Translations under genes and position numbers: made by a program | The notes under the pieces: generated by a model | What the model was told of the DNA's origin: nothing | Seen by the model: only the letters and a program-made list of their open reading frames with translations | Databases searched by the model: none | NCBI RefSeq assembly: GCF_900112255.1 | Contig: NZ_FOLE01000006.1 | Span: 224,547-288,546, forward strand | DNA length: 64,000 bases | Direction of reading: 5' to 3' | Origin: Flexibacter flexilis DSM 6793 | Lineage (GTDB): Bacteria; Bacteroidota; Bacteroidia; Cytophagales; Flexibacteraceae | In this document: positions 19,208 to 27,371 of the stretch, in pieces | Numbering within the stretch: position 1 is the first letter of the stretch | Layout of the letters: each line of letters starts with the position of its first letter

Positions 19208-19789
19208 TTAATGAACTCTGTCGCCTCTGATGCTCATATCCGCGATGATTTTGGCTTCTGCTTCCAGTAGTTCGTTAAGGCGTTGCCTCACTTCTTCGGC
19301 GGGGCGATATTCTTTAGCCAAATCCACAAATGTAGTGTAATGGCCTGCTTCCGAAACCATTAGCTCATAATAAAACTTGCGTAGTTCCGTGTCGCTGATT
19401 TCTTGCGAAAGCAACCGAAATCGCTCACAACTCCGCGCCTCAATGATGGCGCAAACCAATAATTTATCCAATAGTCGCCAATCGGCATCGCCGCCCTTGC
19501 GTTCGAGTTTGAGCAGCTCGGTTACATATACGTCGCGGCGTGCGTGTCCGAGTTGCAAGCCGCGTTTTTTGAGTTCGGCCAGCACGCGTTCAAAATGACT
19601 CCATTCTTCCGCTACAATTTCGGTGAGTGTGTCCACCAACTTTGCTTTTTCGGGATATTGGATAATCAGGGAAATGGCACTGGAAGCGGCTTTTTGTTCG
19701 CAATAGGCGTGGTCTATCAATATTTCTTCAATATTTTTTTGCGCAATGTCCGTCCAACGTGGGTCTGTGGGAAGTTTGAGGCCAAGCAT
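19208..19789 (-). CDS. miaE: tRNA-(ms2io6A)-hydroxylase-like protein MiaE
   Basis: 193-residue ferritin-like di-iron protein. It begins MLGLKLPTDPRWTDIAQKNI and shows the four-helix metal-ligand pattern: IDHAYCEQKAASSA, EEWSHF, EARSCERF and EAGHYTTF, giving two E-x2-H pairs and further Glu. MiaE hydroxylates the prenyl group of ms2i6A37 in tRNA with oxygen. miaA and miaB are not in the window. It stands alone between the glycosyltransferase operon and the tricorn-like gene on the other strand. Confidence 0.85.
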   Translation of the reverse strand: MLGLKLPTDPRWTDIAQKNIEEILIDHAYCEQKAASSAISLIIQYPEKAKLVDTLTEIVAEEWSHFERVLAELKKRGLQLGHARRDVYVTELLKLERKGGDADWRLLDKLLVCAIIEARSCERFRLLSQEISDTELRKFYYELMVSEAGHYTTFVDLAKEYRPAEEVRQRLNELLEAEAKIIADMSIRGDRVH

Positions 19790-19965
19790 ATTTTTTTATT
19801 CAATCAAAAGGAAAAAAATCTATCAGAAAGCGAAGGTAGCGTTTTCGGGGCGAATGGAAAAGCAACCTTTTGAGCGTTCGTGTATCTTTTGTCCGTTGCT
19901 TGTGCCGTTGTTCCTGCATTTTGGGCGGTTGGTATAATCCGAACTGTTTTGTTTGCGGGAATCAA

Positions 19966-19973
19966 TAGCTTTG
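19966..19973 (+). promoter_or_regulatory. Candidate -7 box of the tricorn-like protease gene
   Basis: TAGCTTTG fits TAnnTTTG. A TTTG lies upstream but only 14 bases away. Transcription from here would begin near 19980, downstream of the first possible start codon (19953), which favours the ATG at 20031. Confidence 0.4.
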
Positions 19974-20030
19974 TATCATGGCAGTTTATACATTGGCCAG
20001 CGTATTTTTTTACTTAACTTTTCTTTCCTT

Positions 20031-23000
20031 ATGAAAAAATCCTTACTGGGTGCGTTGCTGTTGCAGTGTGCCGTAGCGATGGGACAAGAAACCGCCGCCC
20101 CTTTGTGGTTGCGTTATCCAGCTATTTCGCCCAATGGCAAAGAAATTATTTTCAACTACAAAGGTAGCTTGTTCAAAGTTTCTGCTGATGGCGGTGTTGC
20201 CGTTCCCCTTACCCTGAACAATTCCTACAACTACAAAGCGGTTTGGTCGCCCGACGGCAAGCAAGTGGCTTTTGCCTCCGACCGCAATGGCAATTTTGAT
20301 GTGTACGTGATGCCTTCGCAAGGTGGCACAGCGCAACGCCTCACCACGTTTTCGGGTGGTGAGTTGCCGACATCTTTTACGCCCGACGGCAAAAAAGTGT
20401 TGTACAATGCCGTAATTGCCGACTCGCCCGAAAACGTGATGTTTCCGAGTGGCGTGTTGCCTGAGCTTTACGCCGTGTCGGTAGCGGGTGGCCGTCCCGA
20501 ACAAGTGCTAACCGTGCCCGCACAAGAAGCCGTTTACGACAAAGCTGCAAAGCGTTTACTTTACTACAACCGCAAAGGCTACGAGAACGAATGGCGCAAA
20601 CACCATACTTCGGCGGTGGCGCGTGATGTGATGATGTACGATGTAGCCACACAAAAACACGAGTATATCACCTCGTTTATGGGCGAAGACCGCAATCCTG
20701 TTTTTGCTGCCGACGAGAAAAGTATTTATTATTTGAGCGAACAATCAGGCACTTTCAATGTGCATCAGTTGGATTTGGGAACGAAACAAAATACCCAAAT
20801 TACGCGCTACGACAAACATCCTGTACGTTTCCTGACCGCTTCGCAAGACAACAAACTTTGTTATTCGTTTGACGGTGAAATTTATGTGAAAGAAGCCAAC
20901 GGCGAGCCACGTAAAATCAATGTTACGTTGCCTTATGAGTTTGCCAATTCGGATAAAGAATTGCTTACGTCTGGTAATGGCGCGACGGAAATATCTGTTT
21001 CACCCGACGGCAAAGAAGTTGTGTTTGTGGAACGTGGCGAAGTGTTCGTAACGGCGGTAGAATACGGTACCACCAAACGCATTACCAACACGCCAGAGCA
21101 AGAACGCAATGTGAGTTTTAGCCCCGACGGAAAATCTATTTTGTACGCTGGCGAAAGAAACGGCAGTTGGAATTTGTACCAAACCAAATTGGTGAAAGCA
21201 GACGAAAAGCATTTCTATAACGCAACCGAAATCAAAGAAGAACCTTTGTTGGAAACGGAAGCCGAAACTTTTCAGCCGATGTATTCGCCTGATGGAAAGG
21301 AAGTTGCCTTTTTGGAAGAACGCGTGATTTTGCGTGTAATTAATTTGGCTACCAAACAAGTTCGCACGATTTTGGGCAAAGAACACAACTATTCGTATTC
21401 GGACGGAGACCAATGGTACAACTGGTCGCCAGATAGCAAATGGTTTTTGGTGAATTATGCTACTACGCATTTGTTTTTGCCTGAAGTTGGTCTCATTTCG
21501 GCAGACGGCAAAGGCAAAGTGAAAAATTTGACCAATAGCGGCTATTCGGATACCAACCCGATTTGGCAATTAGGCGGCAAAGCCATGCTTTGGTCTTCGG
21601 ACAGACAAGGTATGCGCAGCCATGGCAGTTGGGGCGCACAAGACGATATGTACGCTTTGTTCTTTACGCAAGATGCTTACAATCAATTTGTAATGAGCAA
21701 AGAGGAGTACGAGGCTTGGAAAGAAACCAACAAAAAAGACGACAAGAAGGAGGATAAAAAAGACGATAAAAAGAAAGATGACAAAAAAGGCAAGTCCGAC
21801 GACAAAAAGGAGGAAAGCGTAAAGCCTATCGAAATAGATTTCGAGCATCTGGAAGATCGTCGCGTTCGCCTAACGATTCATTCTTCGCAACTCGGTGGCG
21901 CATTCCTCAACAAAGACGGCACGAAATTGTATTACATGAGCCGTTTTGAAAAAGGTTTTGATTTGTGGGTAAACGATTTTAAGGAACATGAAACCAAGTT
22001 GTTAGCCAAATTAGATGCTGGTTCGGTGGGTATGGAAATGAGCAAAGACGGCGAAAGTCTTTTTGTGGTGGCCGATGGTTCGCTTTCCAAAATTTCGTTG
22101 AGCGATGGCAAGAAAAAAGGCATTTCGTACAGAAGTGAAATGAATCTTGACCGCAGCGGCGAACGTGCCTATTTCTTTGAACACGCTTGGCGACAAGTGA
22201 AAAAGAAATTCTATGACCCTGCTTTGCATGGCGTGGACTGGGATTTTTACAAAAAAGCATACAACAAATTTTTGCCACACATCAACAACAACTACGATTT
22301 TGCGGAAATGCTAAGCGAGTTGTTGGGCGAGTTGAACGCTTCGCACACGGGTTCGGGCTACCGTCATAGCAGCAAACAAGCCGACCAAACGGCTTCTTTA
22401 GCGGCTTTTTATGATACAAAATACAAAGGCAATGGTTTGAAAATCGTGGAGATAATGGACAAAAGCCCATTGCAACAAACCAAAAAAGCCGTGAAAGTGG
22501 GTGACGTAATCGAAAAAATAGACGGTGTACTTATTACCCCAGACATGGATTATTACCCGTTACTGAATCGCAAAGCGGGCAAACCTGTAACGCTGACCAT
22601 CGCCGAAGCGGGTGGCGCAACACGCCGCGACGAGACCATTAAACCTGTGTCTGTGGGTCGTGAAAACGAACTTTTGTACGAACGTTGGGTAAAACGCCGC
22701 CGCGAGCAAGTAGAAAAACTTTCGGGTGGCCGTTTGGGATATGTACACGTGCAAGGCATGAACAGTCAAAGTTTTAGAGAAGTTTACTCGGAGGTTTTGG
22801 GTAGATATTCGGACAAAGAAGCTATTGTAATTGATACGCGCTTTAATGGTGGCGGTTGGTTGCACGATGACTTGGCGACGCTTTTCACGGGTAAAGAATA
22901 CGTTACGCTTTCGCCGCGCGGTCAGGATTTCGGCCACGACCCAATGTCGAAATGGACTAAGCCAAGTGCCTTGCTGGTAAGTGAAAGTAACTACTCTGAT

Positions 23001-23288
23001 GCGCACGCTTTCCCGTATGTGTACCAGACGTTGGGTATTGGTAAAATTGTGGGTATGCCCGTGCCAGGTACAATGACTGCCGTTTGGTGGGAAACGCTCC
23101 AAGATCCGACACTTTATTTTGGTATTCCTGAAGTTGGTGCGAAAGATACAAAAGGTAAATATCTTGAAAACCAACAACTTGAGCCAGATGTAAAAGTAAA
23201 CAATGAATACGAGCAAGTAGTAAAAGGCCGCGACCAGCAATTGGAAAAAGCCGTAGAAACATTGCTCAATCAGTTGGGTAAAAAATAA
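20031..23288 (+). CDS. Tricorn-like protease with PDZ and S41 domains
   Basis: 1085-residue exported protease from the ATG at 20031, which opens a signal peptide (MKKSLLGALLLQCAVAMGQ); an in-frame start at 19953 would add 26 unrelated residues. Residues about 20-560 form beta-propellers with PD40 repeats (ISPNGKEI, WSPDGKQVAFASD, FSPDGKSILYAG). An Asp/Lys-rich linker lies at about 567-596. A C1 domain contains Ser771-His772 in ASHTG, matching the catalytic Ser-His pair of archaeal tricorn. A PDZ domain is at about 792-866, then the S41 core with the nucleophile Ser989 in NYSDAHAFPY. Archaeal tricorn degrades peptides released by the proteasome; the bacterial exported form probably clears peptides in the periplasm. 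Single gene followed by a terminator. Confidence 0.9.
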   Translation: MKKSLLGALLLQCAVAMGQETAAPLWLRYPAISPNGKEIIFNYKGSLFKVSADGGVAVPLTLNNSYNYKAVWSPDGKQVAFASDRNGNFDVYVMPSQGGTAQRLTTFSGGELPTSFTPDGKKVLYNAVIADSPENVMFPSGVLPELYAVSVAGGRPEQVLTVPAQEAVYDKAAKRLLYYNRKGYENEWRKHHTSAVARDVMMYDVATQKHEYITSFMGEDRNPVFAADEKSIYYLSEQSGTFNVHQLDLGTKQNTQITRYDKHPVRFLTASQDNKLCYSFDGEIYVKEANGEPRKINVTLPYEFANSDKELLTSGNGATEISVSPDGKEVVFVERGEVFVTAVEYGTTKRITNTPEQERNVSFSPDGKSILYAGERNGSWNLYQTKLVKADEKHFYNATEIKEEPLLETEAETFQPMYSPDGKEVAFLEERVILRVINLATKQVRTILGKEHNYSYSDGDQWYNWSPDSKWFLVNYATTHLFLPEVGLISADGKGKVKNLTNSGYSDTNPIWQLGGKAMLWSSDRQGMRSHGSWGAQDDMYALFFTQDAYNQFVMSKEEYEAWKETNKKDDKKEDKKDDKKKDDKKGKSDDKKEESVKPIEIDFEHLEDRRVRLTIHSSQLGGAFLNKDGTKLYYMSRFEKGFDLWVNDFKEHETKLLAKLDAGSVGMEMSKDGESLFVVADGSLSKISLSDGKKKGISYRSEMNLDRSGERAYFFEHAWRQVKKKFYDPALHGVDWDFYKKAYNKFLPHINNNYDFAEMLSELLGELNASHTGSGYRHSSKQADQTASLAAFYDTKYKGNGLKIVEIMDKSPLQQTKKAVKVGDVIEKIDGVLITPDMDYYPLLNRKAGKPVTLTIAEAGGATRRDETIKPVSVGRENELLYERWVKRRREQVEKLSGGRLGYVHVQGMNSQSFREVYSEVLGRYSDKEAIVIDTRFNGGGWLHDDLATLFTGKEYVTLSPRGQDFGHDPMSKWTKPSALLVSESNYSDAHAFPYVYQTLGIGKIVGMPVPGTMTAVWWETLQDPTLYFGIPEVGAKDTKGKYLENQQLEPDVKVNNEYEQVVKGRDQQLEKAVETLLNQLGKK

Positions 23289-23311
23289 AATAACCTAACC
23301 TCGAATCCAAT

Positions 23312-23349
23312 AAAAAACCCGTACAGAGCCAGTCTATACGGGTTTTTTA
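23312..23349 (+). terminator. Terminator after the tricorn-like gene
   Basis: Twelve-base-pair stem (AAAAAACCCGTA / TACGGGTTTTTT) with a 13-base loop and T-rich end; also symmetric enough to work for the convergent minus-strand operon that ends at 23399. Confidence 0.82.
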
Positions 23350-23398
23350 TTTGTGTAAATTTTGGTCAAATAAAAAGCTTTTTTGTTTGCCTAATTAT

Positions 23399-23845
23399 TT
23401 AGCGTTTGAAGCCCAATACACTACCACCACATTCGCCGCCGCCCTGATACGAGAACGACAAATAATAAATACCTGTGGCAGAGCATTTGTAGCCAAACAC
23501 GGGATAAAATGCCCCAGAGGCTTTGTCTAAGTTGCTACCTAATTCTTTACGGTTCGAATCGTAGAGCGTAACGATGAGTTTTTTAGCATCGCCATCTTTT
23601 CCACAAAGCGTAACCAAATAGTTACTGTCTTTACTGAAAACGTAAGAGTATTCTACTTTTCCACCGTTGCCAGCTTTTGCGCCGTCTATGGAGAAACTTT
23701 TAAGGAAGTTATAACCGTTCACTAACTTGCCATTGCAGTGGTCGATGAAGCCAGCGGCATCGCATTGGGCATAAGACTTATTTGGAGCTAAAGTAGCTAA
23801 TGCCATCACTACCAGAGACAAAAAGGCTGTTTTCAAATATTGCAT
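23399..23845 (-). CDS. Small exported cysteine-rich protein, tandem paralogue B
   Basis: 148 residues with a signal peptide ending at about residue 26 (SYAQ). The mature part begins CDAAGFIDHC and has five Cys at positions shared with the neighbouring paralogue: CDAA, DHCNGK, TLCGKD, YKCSATG, GECGGS. The central part (VEYSYVFSKDSNYLVTLC) and the end (CSATGIYYLSFSY, SVLGFKR) suggest a small all-beta domain. I do not recognise the family and assign no function. Last gene of a three-gene minus-strand operon, 14 bases after the paralogue. Confidence 0.75.
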   Translation of the reverse strand: MQYLKTAFLSLVVMALATLAPNKSYAQCDAAGFIDHCNGKLVNGYNFLKSFSIDGAKAGNGGKVEYSYVFSKDSNYLVTLCGKDGDAKKLIVTLYDSNRKELGSNLDKASGAFYPVFGYKCSATGIYYLSFSYQGGGECGGSVLGFKR

Positions 23846-23859
23846 TTTCTTGACTTAAT

Positions 23860-24300
23860 TTATTGGCGTTTGAAACCTAATACACTACCCGCGCATTCGC
23901 CTTGTCCGTTAGGGTAAGAGAATGACAAGTAATAAATGCCTGTTGCAGAACACTTATAAGCAAAAGCAGGGAAAAACGAGTTTGATTTTGCATCAAAATT
24001 GCTGCCCAATTCTTTACGATTAGCATCGAAAAGCGTAACAACCAATTTCTTGGCATCGCCTTCCTTGCTACAAAGCGTCATCAAATAGTTACTGTCTTTA
24101 CTGAAAACGTAAGAGTATTCTACTTTTCCGCTGGTTGCTTTTCCACCATCAATCGAGAAACTTTTCAAGAAATTGTAACCGTTGGCAAGCTTGGCGTTAC
24201 AATTATCCATAAACTTTTCGGCATCGCATTGCGCGAATGAAGCCTTCGGCAACATGGCAAAGAAACAAAATGTTACAATTGCGATAAGGAGCTTTTTCAT
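23860..24300 (-). CDS. Small exported cysteine-rich protein, tandem paralogue A
   Basis: 146 residues from the ATG at 24300, where a signal peptide starts (MKKLLIAIVTFCFFAMLPKA); the frame is open upstream but reads antisense-like sequence over the neighbouring gene. The mature protein starts CDAEKFMDNCNAKLANGYNF and is clearly homologous to the product of 23399-23845, with the same five Cys, the shared stretches YNFLKSFSIDG and VEYSYVFSKDSNYL, and the same GFKR end. The function is unknown. It starts 22 bases after the lipoprotein gene at 24323-25243 and is co-directional with it. Confidence 0.78.
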   Translation of the reverse strand: MKKLLIAIVTFCFFAMLPKASFAQCDAEKFMDNCNAKLANGYNFLKSFSIDGGKATSGKVEYSYVFSKDSNYLMTLCSKEGDAKKLVVTLFDANRKELGSNFDAKSNSFFPAFAYKCSATGIYYLSFSYPNGQGECAGSVLGFKRQ

Positions 24301-24322
24301 GTTGTGATTAATTTTGAAGGTT

Positions 24323-25243
24323 TTACTTTTTGTTGATAATTCTGTCCCGAATTTCAGCAGTGAGGCTGGTAATGGTTTTGATTTGCTCATCGCTAATGAA
24401 TACGGTTGTCGTTTTGTTATCCACCAAAGTCGGAATACCATCTACAATTTCCATGTGGGGTTCGCCCTCAATGCGCTCGTTAATGGTTACGTCTTTGTAG
24501 GCAGCAGAGAGTTTCTCGATGTCAGCCAAAAACGCTTTTGTTTGTTCGTCTTTAGCACTGTTGCGCATCAGCACCACCAAACGGCCTAAAATAATCTTTT
24601 GCTCGCCGATTTTTTCTTTGAGCTTGTCGTTTGGTTTTTGTTCTGCTACTTTACAAATCAGATGCAGACCTTCCATCCAGCCGCCAGCTACGATAAGTAA
24701 ACTCAAATTCGCTTGGCTTTTTTCTTGCAAATGCACATTGATTTTTTGCAAGTTGGAAGTTGTAATCAATAAAAGCGAATCCAAATTGTTGCTGTTCGTT
24801 GCCAAACGCTTGATAGTTGTAATGTCAAAAAACTGGCTGATATTCAGTCCTTTGGCCATTTCTTGCACTGCGTCCATGTAGAAAATTGCATCCTGACTTT
24901 GGCTGTACATATTCGTGTAACCAAGATCCGTGCCATAAATTCCCAGGTTCAGTGCTTTGTAGTAATTAGTAGTATAATTACCTGTATTTTTAGTCGGATT
25001 TAGGAACGTTTTGTCGTATTTGCCGCCCGATTCTTTGATAAGCGACGAGGTTTCGATAGGAGAAGGGATGGAGTTCAATACATCATTGAACACCGCGGGA
25101 GAAATAACCTCTGAGTTTGCATCTGTCGCAGTCTCTGTTTCAGCCAATGGGTCTTCTTCTGTTTCTTTTTTAGTTTCGCCTCCACAGCTATACAGTAGTA
25201 ATGCGGTGCTTAGAATTGCAATGCTTAAAATATTCTTTTTCAT
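24323..25243 (-). CDS. Lipoprotein of unknown function
   Basis: 306 residues. The N-terminus MKKNILSIAILSTALLLYSC is a lipoprotein signal with the lipidated Cys at position 20, followed by a Glu/Thr-rich linker (residues 21-45). The rest is mostly helical by composition, with SSLIKESGGKYDKTFLNPTK, NTGNYTTNYYKALNLGIYGT and several long amphipathic stretches. I recognise it only as the type of hypothetical lipoprotein common in Bacteroidota. It is the first gene of the operon with the two cysteine proteins and has a good promoter at 25308-25341. Confidence 0.75.
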   Translation of the reverse strand: MKKNILSIAILSTALLLYSCGGETKKETEEDPLAETETATDANSEVISPAVFNDVLNSIPSPIETSSLIKESGGKYDKTFLNPTKNTGNYTTNYYKALNLGIYGTDLGYTNMYSQSQDAIFYMDAVQEMAKGLNISQFFDITTIKRLATNSNNLDSLLLITTSNLQKINVHLQEKSQANLSLLIVAGGWMEGLHLICKVAEQKPNDKLKEKIGEQKIILGRLVVLMRNSAKDEQTKAFLADIEKLSAAYKDVTINERIEGEPHMEIVDGIPTLVDNKTTTVFISDEQIKTITSLTAEIRDRIINKK

Positions 25244-25307
25244 GGAGTATATAAAGGATTTATCTGTGAAGATAGATTTCTTAGGACTTTCTACCCGAAT
25301 GTAGCTA

Positions 25308-25341
25308 CAAACCTAATAAAAAATATAGAATAAAAATACAA
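25308..25341 (-). promoter_or_regulatory. Promoter of the lipoprotein/cysteine-protein operon
   Basis: On the minus strand TAGGTTTG (25308-25315) matches TAnnTTTG and a TTTTG lies 23 bases upstream at about 25339-25343. The 5' leader to the ATG at 25243 would be close to 58 bases. Confidence 0.52.
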
Positions 25342-25555
25342 AAGGATTGACAAAAAGCATTATCCCACGAATAATTACAGTAAAAATGCCTGCTTCTTGC
25401 TTGTTTTATGTTAAGTTTATACTATATAGTTTATTTTTTATTTGAATATTTGTCGGTTGGTTAAATATGGTATATTGTTGGTTTTGCCATATTTAATTTT
25501 GTAAAACATCGTGCAAGACATTGATTTGTAATCGCTTTCCCTTGATATAATTGTA

Positions 25556-25577
25556 ATTGCTTTTGTACAAAAGCAAT
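25556..25577. promoter_or_regulatory. Perfect 22-base palindrome, possible operator
   Basis: Both arms read ATTGCTTTTGT towards the centre at 25566/25567, with no mismatch. It lies about 80 bases beyond the GGGP synthase stop codon and about 240 bases upstream of the lipoprotein promoter. There is no T-run directly after it, so an operator or other protein-binding site fits better than a terminator; a hairpin with AT-rich ends remains possible. Confidence 0.45.
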
Positions 25578-25662
25578 GTTTGTTGGTTGTATTTTTTGGT
25601 GGGTGTTTATAAAAAAAGAGTATTATTTTCCCAAAACGCACACAAACTACTTCGTGCAAGTT

Positions 25663-26442
25663 TTAGGGCAGATATTCAGTTTTTGCATTTAGTTCCTGTA
25701 CGGCTTTGGCCACTTCTACGAGCAAAGAAGGGTCTTTTTCGATGCCATTGCCCACTACAATCACGTCTGCGCCTGCCTCCAATGCGCTGCGAGCCGCTTG
25801 CGCGTTGGTAATGCCGCCACCTACAATCAGGGGCGTATCGGTTGCTTTGGTTACGGCTGCAATCATGCGTGCGCTGACTGGTTTTTGTGCGCCGCTGCCC
25901 GCGTCCAGATACATGAGTTTGAGGCCAAGCATTTCGCCCGCCATGGCGGTGCAGGCTGCTACCGAATTTTTGTCGTAAGGAATCGGGGTCGTGTTACTGA
26001 TGTACGAAACGGTTGTTTGTACGCCGCTATCCACGAGCATATAGCCTGTTGGCCAAATTTCTAATTTACTTTTTTTCAATAATGGCGCGGCGGCTACGTG
26101 TTGCCCAATTAAAAATTCGGGATTGCGCCCCGAAATCAAGGACAAAAACAAAATCGCGTCGGCTTCAAAAACCAAATGCAAATTACTGCCAGGGAACAAT
26201 ACGACAGGAATATCGCTCAATTCTTTCAGACGCGTAACCAAGCTGTGCAGCCCGTCGGAGGCGATAAGACTCCCGCCCACAAAAAAATAGGCTACTTCAT
26301 GGGCATGGCATTGCGCCACCATGTCAGAAAGGCGGTGCATATTGACCTTGTCTGGATCAATAAGCACCGCAAAAGATTTCTTCCCTAATTGTTTATTTTG
26401 AATAAGTTTTTGAAACAGCGTTTTTGTCGGCTCCTGCGTCAT
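25663..26442 (-). CDS. Geranylgeranylglyceryl phosphate synthase (PcrB/GGGPS family)
   Basis: 259-residue TIM-barrel prenyltransferase. Typical features are AVLIDPDK near residue 28, FFVGGSLI, the segment VLFPGSN, PTGYMLVD, YLDAGSGA and the phosphate-binding loops LIVGGGITN and VIVVGNGIE. The family joins a prenyl diphosphate to sn-glycerol-1-phosphate; archaeal members make the first ether bond of membrane lipids, and Bacteroidota homologues have been shown to have GGGPS activity. Its start overlaps the end of the preceding frame by 50 bases. The role of the product in this organism is not known. Confidence 0.88.
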   Translation of the reverse strand: MTQEPTKTLFQKLIQNKQLGKKSFAVLIDPDKVNMHRLSDMVAQCHAHEVAYFFVGGSLIASDGLHSLVTRLKELSDIPVVLFPGSNLHLVFEADAILFLSLISGRNPEFLIGQHVAAAPLLKKSKLEIWPTGYMLVDSGVQTTVSYISNTTPIPYDKNSVAACTAMAGEMLGLKLMYLDAGSGAQKPVSARMIAAVTKATDTPLIVGGGITNAQAARSALEAGADVIVVGNGIEKDPSLLVEVAKAVQELNAKTEYLP

Positions 26443-26818
26443 TTTTGTTGTTCATTTGCTCAATAAATTGAATGATTTTTTCTCTGGCAATAGAGAGTAA
26501 AAACGTTGCAATTGAGCTTTTTATCATAGAAATAATTAACGAATCCTGTTTGGGTTCTGCTACGGCTATGCCGTCGGCTTTGCCAGATTGTTTCTTACTT
26601 TTTCCTGAGAAGAAAACTTTTTTGGTAACAAAGTAAGTAACCACCAACACACCGCCCACAATTGCACCTGTACGCGCCCAATAGCCAGCATTTTTCTTAA
26701 AATCTTGTAATTGGGTTTCGAGGGCTTGTTTAAAGCGGTCTGTGCTTTGGCTTAAAAAGTCTTTTTCGTCGTCGTCGCTGCTGAAACTATTGCGTGTTGC
26801 TGGATTGTTGAGATTCAT
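26393..26818 (-). CDS. Small membrane-associated protein of unknown function
   Basis: 141 residues: a polar N-terminus (DDDEKDFLSQSTDRFKQALE), one membrane segment around residues 50-66 (TGAIVGGVLVVTYFVTKKVF), a Lys-rich linker and a second hydrophobic helix (SLIISMIKSSIATFLLSIA). No family is recognised. The start overlaps the end of the holin-like gene by 32 bases and the end overlaps the GGGP synthase start by 50 bases, so the three genes are very likely one transcript with coupled translation. Confidence 0.65.
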   Translation of the reverse strand: MNLNNPATRNSFSSDDDEKDFLSQSTDRFKQALETQLQDFKKNAGYWARTGAIVGGVLVVTYFVTKKVFFSGKSKKQSGKADGIAVAEPKQDSLIISMIKSSIATFLLSIAREKIIQFIEQMNNKNDAGADKNAVSKTYSK

Positions 26819-27194
26819 CGGTGTTTAACTTATTTTTTTCTTTAAAAAAACGAGATATGGCATTGTTTATTTTACCTTTTACGGTAGGGTGTTCCCTGAA
26901 GCGCATTAATAAACCAAATGTTGTAATATATAAAAAAGCAACGATTAAGTAACCTAAAAATTGACTATTAAATATAAAATTTAAGAATGCACCAAGTGTA
27001 ATGCTGGTCATTATCAGTGCCATTACGCCAACGAATGCGATGACCAAAAAAAACATTAGTTTGCCAATCGCATCGCTAATTTCTTGGCGCATCTCCACTT
27101 TGGCCAGTGCCAAGCGGTTTTCCAAATAGCCCGTCAGATTGGCCACAAATTCATTTACGTTAAGCATTTTGCCAAAAGAATCAAATAATCCCAT
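26787..27194 (-). CDS. YqjE/holin-superfamily-like membrane protein
   Basis: 135 residues from the ATG at 27194 (MGLFDSFGKMLNVNEFVANL). An upstream start at 27281 is unlikely because the -7 promoter box at 27228-27235 lies inside that extension. Residues 30-50 are an amphipathic helix (LENRLALAKVEMRQEISDAI), then two membrane segments (LMFFLVIAFVGVMALIMTSI, FLGYLIVAFLYITTFGLLM) and a basic, Gln/Ser-rich tail. This resembles the phage-holin-family/YqjE proteins, which in cells are not phage genes; their function is unclear. First gene of the operon ending in the GGGP synthase. Confidence 0.7.
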   Translation of the reverse strand: MGLFDSFGKMLNVNEFVANLTGYLENRLALAKVEMRQEISDAIGKLMFFLVIAFVGVMALIMTSITLGAFLNFIFNSQFLGYLIVAFLYITTFGLLMRFREHPTVKGKINNAISRFFKEKNKLNTDESQQSSNTQ

Positions 27195-27227
27195 AGTTGT
27201 ACGATAAGGTTCTGGAGGTTTGCCGCA

Positions 27228-27235
27228 CAAATTTA
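27228..27235 (-). promoter_or_regulatory. -7 box of the holin-like/GGGP synthase operon
   Basis: TAAATTTG on the minus strand fits TAnnTTTG. Transcription would begin about 27 bases before the ATG at 27194. The upstream TTG is degenerate. It faces away from the acyltransferase promoter at 27296-27303. Confidence 0.48.
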
Positions 27236-27295
27236 GACGGCTTTCTTTTAGTCCGAAAAAAAATAGCAAAATTTCGCTCACTTACATCTTAGAGC

Positions 27296-27303
27296 TACAT
27301 TTG
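27296..27303 (+). promoter_or_regulatory. -7 box of the acyltransferase gene
   Basis: TACATTTG fits TAnnTTTG and has a TTTC at 27272-27275, 20 bases upstream. It is divergent from the box at 27228-27235, so the 60 bases between them serve two operons. Confidence 0.48.
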
Positions 27304-27371
27304 CCCCAAACCTACTATTTTTGTTGTTAAGTTTACAGGTTTGCGCCCAATTTTGGCTTTTGTTTTTACTT

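Larger units (their letters stand above)
25244..25662. other. Intergenic region with a promoter and a perfect palindrome
   Basis: 419 bases between two minus-strand operons. It holds the promoter of the lipoprotein gene (25308-25341) and a perfect 22-base palindrome at 25556-25577. A 73-codon frame at 25438-25659 on the minus strand has no recognisable features and is not called. Confidence 0.7.

Noticed and set aside
23540..23580. tRNA-like GGTTCGAATC stretch
   Set aside because: It lies inside the coding sequence of the cysteine protein and no cloverleaf can be drawn around it.
25438..25659. Minus-strand open frame of 73 codons
   Set aside because: No recognisable features, AT-driven composition, and it contains the 22-base palindrome.
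26787..27194. Prophage remnant suggested by the holin-like protein
   Set aside because: No other phage genes nearby; the gene is in an operon with a lipid enzyme and the family is often chromosomal.
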